Source of the DNA: Betaproteobacteria bacterium
GTDB lineage: Bacteria > Pseudomonadota > Gammaproteobacteria > Burkholderiales > SG8-41
Direction: 5' to 3'
Assembly (NCBI GenBank): GCA_029863175.1
Contig: JAOTVX010000066.1
Location: 1 to 11,655, forward strand
DNA length: 11,655 nucleotides
The position numbers and the translations under genes were made by a program. Positions 7,872 through 11,655 of this stretch are shown here, piece by piece (the stretch's first letter is position 1; each line of letters opens with the position of its first letter). The notes beneath the pieces were generated by a model. That model was not told the origin of the DNA and did not search any database. It was given only the letters and a program-made list of their open reading frames with translations.

Positions 7872-7975
7872 CACTATATAACGCGCATCTTAGAACCGGC
7901 GTGGTTTACAGGAAATCCAATGTGTTTGCAGTCCTTGCCCCGGAGTCGGCCAGACCCTGTGCGAAGGCACAATTT

Positions 7976-8027
7976 AAGTTGCCGGGCGACGGCCCGCTTA
8001 GAGTCTTTGGCGCCACGATGGCAACTT
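7976..8027 (+). repeat. Nested inverted repeats upstream of the peroxiredoxin gene
   Basis: AAGTTGCC (7976-7983) and GGCAACTT (8020-8027) form a perfect 8-bp inverted repeat. Inside it, GGGC (7984-7987) and GCCC (7992-7995) can pair around a GACG loop. If transcribed, this would be a two-stem leader ending about 43 bases before the peroxiredoxin ATG. It could instead be an operator shared with the divergent nrdJ. No known riboswitch motif was recognised. Confidence 0.4.
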
Positions 8028-8070
8028 CGTTTACCCTAGACCTTCCGGCGTAGTTCAGATGGAGATAGGA

Positions 8071-8538
8071 ATGGCAATCGTGGAAGGCAAGGCGCCTCCG
8101 GCATTCAGCCTCAAGAATGCTGACGGCAATAAAGTGTCGCTTAAGACTTTTAAGGGAATGGACGTGATCGTGTACTTCTATCCGAAGGACGATACGCCAG
8201 GATGCACCAAAGAGGCCTGTGGCTTCCGCGATCTGTGGAGGGATATTCAGAAGACCGGCGCAGTCGTGATTGGGGTCTCCCCCGACGACGCCGAATCACA
8301 CCGGAAGTTCGCGCAGAAATACACCCTGCCTTTCACCCTGGTCTCCGACCCGGAAAAGAAGGTGATGTCCAAGTACGGGGCATGGGGCGAGAAGATGCTC
8401 TACGGGAAAAAAACCACGGGCGTCATTCGCTCCACCGTCTGGGTCGGGCCGGACGGCACAGTGCGCAAGCACTGGAAACGCGTCGCCAAGACCGCGGATC
8501 ATCCGGCAAAAGTGCTGGAGGCGCTCAAAGGCAGCTGA
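8071..8538 (+). CDS. bcp: Bcp/PrxQ-type thioredoxin-dependent peroxiredoxin
   Basis: 155-residue cytoplasmic peroxiredoxin that reduces hydrogen and organic peroxides with electrons usually taken from thioredoxin. The peroxidatic Cys45 sits in DTPGCTKEAC and the resolving Cys50 four residues later (PGCxxxxC), the atypical two-Cys arrangement of the Bcp/PrxQ group. The conserved Arg120 lies in VIRSTVW. YFYPKDDTPG and VSPDDAESHRKFA are typical. I place the start at the ATG preceded by GGAG at 6 bases (MAIVEGKAPP), which matches the family N terminus; an in-frame ATG at 8059 would add four residues. It is a single-gene unit, divergent from nrdJ and convergent with the cysteine hydrolase operon. 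Confidence 0.95.
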   Translation: MAIVEGKAPPAFSLKNADGNKVSLKTFKGMDVIVYFYPKDDTPGCTKEACGFRDLWRDIQKTGAVVIGVSPDDAESHRKFAQKYTLPFTLVSDPEKKVMSKYGAWGEKMLYGKKTTGVIRSTVWVGPDGTVRKHWKRVAKTADHPAKVLEALKGS

Positions 8539-8602
8539 GCCGGCGCGGAGCAGCATCCACCTTGGCAAGAGCCGCGGCGCTAACGACTTTTCTGTTGTCA
8601 AA

Positions 8603-8619
8603 GCCGGACTTGTCCCGGC
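8603..8619 (-). terminator. Possible terminator of the nitrogen operon
   Basis: GCCGGAC-TT-GTCC-C-GGC forms a seven-pair stem with one bulged C. Read on the minus strand it lies about 43 bases after the last stop codon of the hydrolase operon and is followed by TTTGACAACAG, a very short T run. That makes it a weak intrinsic terminator at best. Confidence 0.35.
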
Positions 8620-8662
8620 GTAGCTTCATCGAAGGCGGATTCACCTCACCGACTCGGACCCG

Positions 8663-9334
8663 CTACTGGCTCGCTCCCGTCTGCGATAGGATTTCTTCGA
8701 TCAGCTCGTCGCTGCTGCGCACTCGGCAATAGCCCTTCATCCCGATCAGCGATTCCTGATGGCGCTGTTCTGAAGTCGTGCCGCAGGCGTCTTCCACCAG
8801 AGTCATGAGGAACCCCCGGTCGCATCCGTCTCGCACGGCAGTTTCGACGCACTGATCGGTCATGATGCCCATGACCATGACGTACTCGATTCCCAGGTTG
8901 CGCAGGACGTACTCGAAATTGGTGGAGTTGAACAGACTCGATGACGTCTTCGAAATGACGATCTCGTTCTCGAGGGGCGCGAGTGGGTCGATCACCTGCG
9001 CCTCCCAGGAGCCTTTCGCAGCGAAAATCCCCGACACCTTGTAGTCGAGGCTGCGGTCGCGTCCGTCGAGTGTCAGGCACTCGATAACGGTGAAGATCAC
9101 CTCTAGACCGCTGCGTCGACATGCATCGATGAGCCGTTGCCCGCTCGGAATTACGCTGTGCTCGATGCGATCCCACAGGTAGCTCTTCTCGGGCCTGGTA
9201 CTTCGGCTCTGCTCGTTGTACTCACCCTTCTGCAGGTCGACCACGAGCAGCACTGCCCGGTCGTTCTCGATGGCGCGTTGGCGAAACGACACATCGCCTT
9301 CGAGCGGGATATCGTCAATTTCGCTTCGCAACAT
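8663..9334 (-). CDS. Cysteine hydrolase, isochorismatase superfamily (copy A)
   Basis: 223-residue cytoplasmic hydrolase. The catalytic triad of the superfamily is visible: Asp33 in LLVVDLQKG, Lys129 in VISKTSSS, and the nucleophile Cys162 in MTDQCVETAVRDG. Known members cleave amide, carbamoyl, ureido or vinyl-ether bonds (nicotinamidase, N-carbamoylsarcosine amidase, RutB, biuret hydrolase, isochorismatase); the substrate here cannot be assigned. An LDGRDRSLDYK stretch (89-99) is nearly shared with copy B. The stretch after the lysine, SSSLFNSTNF, departs from the more common SAF-GT pattern, so its substrate pocket probably differs from copy B. The ATG at 9334 is used because the longer frame to 9412 would overlap the upstream ligase gene. 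It is the last gene of the operon, 44 bases after the ligase. Confidence 0.87.
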   Translation of the reverse strand: MLRSEIDDIPLEGDVSFRQRAIENDRAVLLVVDLQKGEYNEQSRSTRPEKSYLWDRIEHSVIPSGQRLIDACRRSGLEVIFTVIECLTLDGRDRSLDYKVSGIFAAKGSWEAQVIDPLAPLENEIVISKTSSSLFNSTNFEYVLRNLGIEYVMVMGIMTDQCVETAVRDGCDRGFLMTLVEDACGTTSEQRHQESLIGMKGYCRVRSSDELIEEILSQTGASQ

Positions 9335-9378
9335 GGTACTAATTCCGGGTCGAGTGATTGACCGCGCGCCGCCGAATC

Positions 9379-10719
9379 TCAGATGGATTCCAGGTACATG
9401 TCCCGTTCCCACGGGTGAACGGCCAGATCATAGGCGGCGAGTTCGCCACGCTTGACCTTCAAGAACTCCGGGCCGATCACCGGTCCGAGGGCAGCCGTCA
9501 GCGTCTCGTCCGCCTCGAATGCATCCAGGGCCTGGCGCAGGGAATTCGGCAGCATCGTGAGACCACGCGCGGCCACCTCCTCGGGGCTCAGGTGGCCCAC
9601 GTCGACATCGACCGGCGGCGGCGGCGTGACGCGCTCACGAATTCCCTCAAGGCCCGCGGCAAGCAAGGCGGTGACGAAGAGGAACGGATTCATGGCGTTG
9701 TCGCCGGATCGGTACTCGACATGCCGGCGGCGCCCGAGACCGGGCACGCGCACCAGCGCAGATCGATTACCTACCCCCCAGCACACGTGCGCCGGCGCCC
9801 AGGAGCCGGGAAGCAATCGCTTGTACGAGTTGACGATGGGAGAGCCGAGGCCGGTTAGACCACTCGCGTGCGCCAGTAAACCGGCCACGAACTGACCGCC
9901 TATCTCCGACAACGGATCGGCGTCGCGCTCACCCGCGCTCAACTCCCTTTTGCCCTCCAGATCCCAGAGGCTGAGGTGCGCGTGGAGTCCGCAGCCTGGA
10001 AGATGCTGATACGGCTTGGGCATGAAGCTGGCGAGATAGCCTGCAGCACGCGCCCGGTTCCTGAGCACGTCCTTAAACGCAAGATAGCCATCGACAGCGG
10101 CGATGGGAGATCCGTAGCGCGGCGAACCCTCGTACTGTGCCGGGCCATACTCTTTGCCGAACTGCTCGACGTCGATGCCCATCTCGCGCAGGTCGTCGGT
10201 CACCGATTTCCACAGCTCGTAGTGGCGATCCAGTCCGGCCAGGGTGAACATCCCGTCCTGGTCCGCCGGACGATACTCGCCGTCTCCTACCGGCTCGAAG
10301 AGATAGAACTCGGGCTCGAGCCCGACCCGCACACCCAATCCCTCTTGAGTGAATTGATCGACGATCGCCGCCAGTCGGTGCCGCGGACAACCGTCCCAGG
10401 GGCGGCCATCGTCGGTGCGCATGAACGCGTGCACCCGTGCCGTAGCCTCCTGGTAGGGAACGCGCGCGTAGCTCGAGGGATCCGGTACCGCGAGGAAGTC
10501 TCCGGTTTCGGCGAGGAAAGCCGCGCCTTCGCTCTGGTGGTCGTCGAGCATAAAGCTCAGGTTCGCCCGGGCGAACACGACCCCGTGCCGAACGACTCCC
10601 TCGAATCCCTCCCTGGGGATGGTCTTGGCACAAGCGCGTCCGCTGTAATCGTGGTAGACCACGGTGAGATTGTCGACATCGTCGGCATTCAGTCGTTCCA
10701 GTAGATCGTCGGCACCCAT
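9379..10719 (-). CDS. Glutamine-synthetase-family ligase, probably a gamma-glutamyl-amine ligase
   Basis: 446-residue enzyme with the full glutamine synthetase fold: an N-terminal beta-grasp region (to about residue 95), then the catalytic domain with LEPEFYLFEP (Glu135, Glu137), GPAQYE (Glu197), GCGLHAHLSLW (His246, His248), NSYKRL (297-302), NRSALVRVP and VEYRSGDNAMNP (Glu335, Arg337). ATP, metal and glutamate sites therefore look functional. The ammonium site is not conserved: FDGSS of true GlnA reads FARAN (49-53), and the flap PGYEAP reads PGSWAP (304-309), so the two acidic residues become Ala50 and Trp307. The adenylylation loop with its tyrosine is also absent. This fits GlnT/PuuA-like enzymes that glutamylate an organic amine. 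GGGAG precedes the ATG by 7 bases. It lies between the two hydrolases, 36 and 44 bases away. Confidence 0.9.
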   Translation of the reverse strand: MGADDLLERLNADDVDNLTVVYHDYSGRACAKTIPREGFEGVVRHGVVFARANLSFMLDDHQSEGAAFLAETGDFLAVPDPSSYARVPYQEATARVHAFMRTDDGRPWDGCPRHRLAAIVDQFTQEGLGVRVGLEPEFYLFEPVGDGEYRPADQDGMFTLAGLDRHYELWKSVTDDLREMGIDVEQFGKEYGPAQYEGSPRYGSPIAAVDGYLAFKDVLRNRARAAGYLASFMPKPYQHLPGCGLHAHLSLWDLEGKRELSAGERDADPLSEIGGQFVAGLLAHASGLTGLGSPIVNSYKRLLPGSWAPAHVCWGVGNRSALVRVPGLGRRRHVEYRSGDNAMNPFLFVTALLAAGLEGIRERVTPPPPVDVDVGHLSPEEVAARGLTMLPNSLRQALDAFEADETLTAALGPVIGPEFLKVKRGELAAYDLAVHPWERDMYLESI

Positions 10720-10755
10720 GATCCCGCTCCCGTGGGTTCGTTTTCTTCGGGCGAA

Positions 10756-11424
10756 TCAGTCGGCCAGAAATCCGAGAACGTCGTCCAGCGTGACAACGTG
10801 ACAATAGATCATATTGATAATCTCCAGCTCGTTGAGATGCAACTCCATGGTCGCCGCGGCGCAGCAGTCCTCGACCACGATGACGTTGAAGCTTTCATCT
10901 ACCAGGCTGCGCACCGTCGATGACACGCACTGATCGGTGAAGATCCCGGAACAAATAACGTTCTTGATCCCCATGTTGTGCAGGACAAGGCGCAAATTGG
11001 TGCCGGTGAGCGCGCTGTCGGTGGTCTTGGTGATGGTAATGTCATCGTCGCGCGGCGTCAGCTCGTCAACGATTTGCCCATCTTCGAAAGTTTTCGGTAG
11101 CAGCAGGTAGTTGAACCCCGGCTTCTTCTGACTCAACGAGCGGTCGCGCCCGTCCTCTTTCAGGCAGGCAATCCGGGCGAAGATGTTCTCCACCCCGCGT
11201 TCGCGGCAGTGTTCGACCAGCCTCGCAGTGTTCGGGATCACCGTATTGTTCATCCGCTTGAAGAACGGAGTCCACCGCTCGGTTTCCTCGGGGGTGTCCT
11301 TCTTGAAATAGATCTTCTGTACGTCGATCACCAGGTGCGCCGTCTCGGCACACGGAAGAACGATATCGTCCGGCTCCTCTGCGTTCGCGTAGTAGAAAGA
11401 TCGATGGGCCGTCTTCCAATTCAT
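10756..11424 (-). CDS. Cysteine hydrolase, isochorismatase superfamily (copy B)
   Basis: 222-residue cytoplasmic hydrolase, a diverged relative of copy A on the other side of the ligase. The triad is Asp34 (HLVIDVQK), Lys133 (ITKTTDS) and Cys166 (FTDQCVSST). It shares DGRDRSL (91-97) and TDQCV with copy A, but its pocket segment SALTGTNL (137-144) is closer to the usual superfamily pattern, and its N terminus (about 25 residues before the first strand) is different. Substrate unknown; amide or carbamoyl hydrolysis is the family expectation. The ATG overlaps the TGA of the upstream permease gene by one base (TGATG), so the two are probably translationally coupled. An in-frame TTG directly before the ATG is less likely. 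Confidence 0.88.
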   Translation of the reverse strand: MNWKTAHRSFYYANAEEPDDIVLPCAETAHLVIDVQKIYFKKDTPEETERWTPFFKRMNNTVIPNTARLVEHCRERGVENIFARIACLKEDGRDRSLSQKKPGFNYLLLPKTFEDGQIVDELTPRDDDITITKTTDSALTGTNLRLVLHNMGIKNVICSGIFTDQCVSSTVRSLVDESFNVIVVEDCCAAATMELHLNELEIINMIYCHVVTLDDVLGFLAD

Positions 11425-11655
11425 CAAATGTCCTCCTCGGTCGGATCTCTCCCGCGCCGGTGCCGCAGGAGCAGTGTGCCGATTTCCGCCGTCGCGAAGA
11501 TGCCGCCAGGGCGAAATATCAACAACAGAATCATGCCCACGGCCAGCGTGACCTCCGTCAGACCGACGATGGGGCGAGGGAATACTTGCGCAATGTTTAT
11601 TGCACCTTCGACATGGCGCAGGCCCTCGAAAGCAATGGTGACCACGATAGTGCCG
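11424..11655 (-). CDS. Branched-chain-amino-acid-type ABC transporter permease, C-terminal end (LivM-like)
   Basis: The last 76 or so codons of a gene that continues past the right edge; no start codon is in view. The visible part has the typical end of a LivH/LivM inner-membrane permease: a glycine-bearing cytoplasmic segment, then a final transmembrane helix (TEVTLAVGMILLLIFRPGGIF) with the characteristic RPGGI, and a charged cytoplasmic tail (RHRRGRDPTEEDI). This family imports branched-chain amino acids, urea, short-chain amides or other small polar solutes with separate ATPases and a binding protein, presumably encoded to the right. LivM rather than LivH is a guess from the RPGG ending. 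The direct coupling to a cysteine hydrolase suggests the transporter brings in the hydrolase substrate. Confidence 0.8.
   Translation of the reverse strand, partial: GTIVVTIAFEGLRHVEGAINIAQVFPRPIVGLTEVTLAVGMILLLIFRPGGIFATAEIGTLLLRHRRGRDPTEEDI
11431..11438 (-). promoter_or_regulatory. Strong ribosome binding site for cysteine hydrolase B
   Basis: GAGGAGGA on the minus strand sits 6 bases before the ATG at 11424, within the end of the permease gene. It is the strongest Shine-Dalgarno element I saw in the window and suggests high expression of copy B relative to its neighbours. Confidence 0.7.

Noticed and set aside
7872..8070. Possible cobalamin riboswitch upstream of the B12-dependent reductase
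   Set aside because: No B12-box-like element or matching long-range pairing seen on the minus strand, and the divergent gap is short for a full riboswitch plus promoter.
8646..9176. Second minus-strand frame of 176 codons inside cysteine hydrolase A
   Set aside because: It is a shifted shadow of the hydrolase, which alone carries the Asp-Lys-Cys triad.

Overview
The window is a stretch of GC-rich bacterial chromosome, densely packed with genes and most likely from a proteobacterium (inferred from gene types, GC-rich codon use and gene arrangement; the genus cannot be read from the sequence). I support twelve genes, eleven complete and one cut by the right edge. No rRNA, tRNA, CRISPR array, insertion sequence or phage gene is visible, and no gap between genes exceeds about 200 bases. 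The coding is clean: no frameshift or internal stop interrupts any recognisable family.

Left end (20-873): a minus-strand pair, arsR then arsI, encoding an ArsR-type repressor with a C-terminal Cys-Cys pair and an ArsI-type C-As lyase. A partly symmetric AT-rich site just upstream of arsR is the likely operator. The pairing points to sensing and demethylating organoarsenicals such as methylarsenite.

Middle (883-5864): a nucleotide/RNA block of a minus-strand phosphoribosyltransferase, a divergent plus-strand APH-like kinase-fold protein, a minus-strand divergent PRPP synthetase whose stop codon overlaps that of the kinase-like gene, and a plus-strand archease-rtcB operon for RNA ligation. 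All the RtcB metal and guanylylation residues I looked for are present. A perfect 20-bp GC-only palindrome lies just upstream of the phosphoribosyltransferase.

Next (5869-8538): a minus-strand adenosylcobalamin-dependent (class II) ribonucleotide reductase is divergent from a plus-strand Bcp-type peroxiredoxin. The approximately 200-base region between them holds nested inverted repeats.

Right end (8663-11655): a tight minus-strand operon, read from the right edge inward: the C-terminal end of a branched-chain-amino-acid-type ABC permease, a cysteine hydrolase of the isochorismatase superfamily, a glutamine-synthetase-like ligase, and a second, diverged cysteine hydrolase. The ligase lacks the acidic residues that bind ammonium in true glutamine synthetase. 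Together these suggest import of a small nitrogen compound, hydrolysis of its amide or carbamoyl bonds, and gamma-glutamylation of an amine. This is the best candidate for an undescribed pathway; the PRPP/RNA-ligase block is the second.
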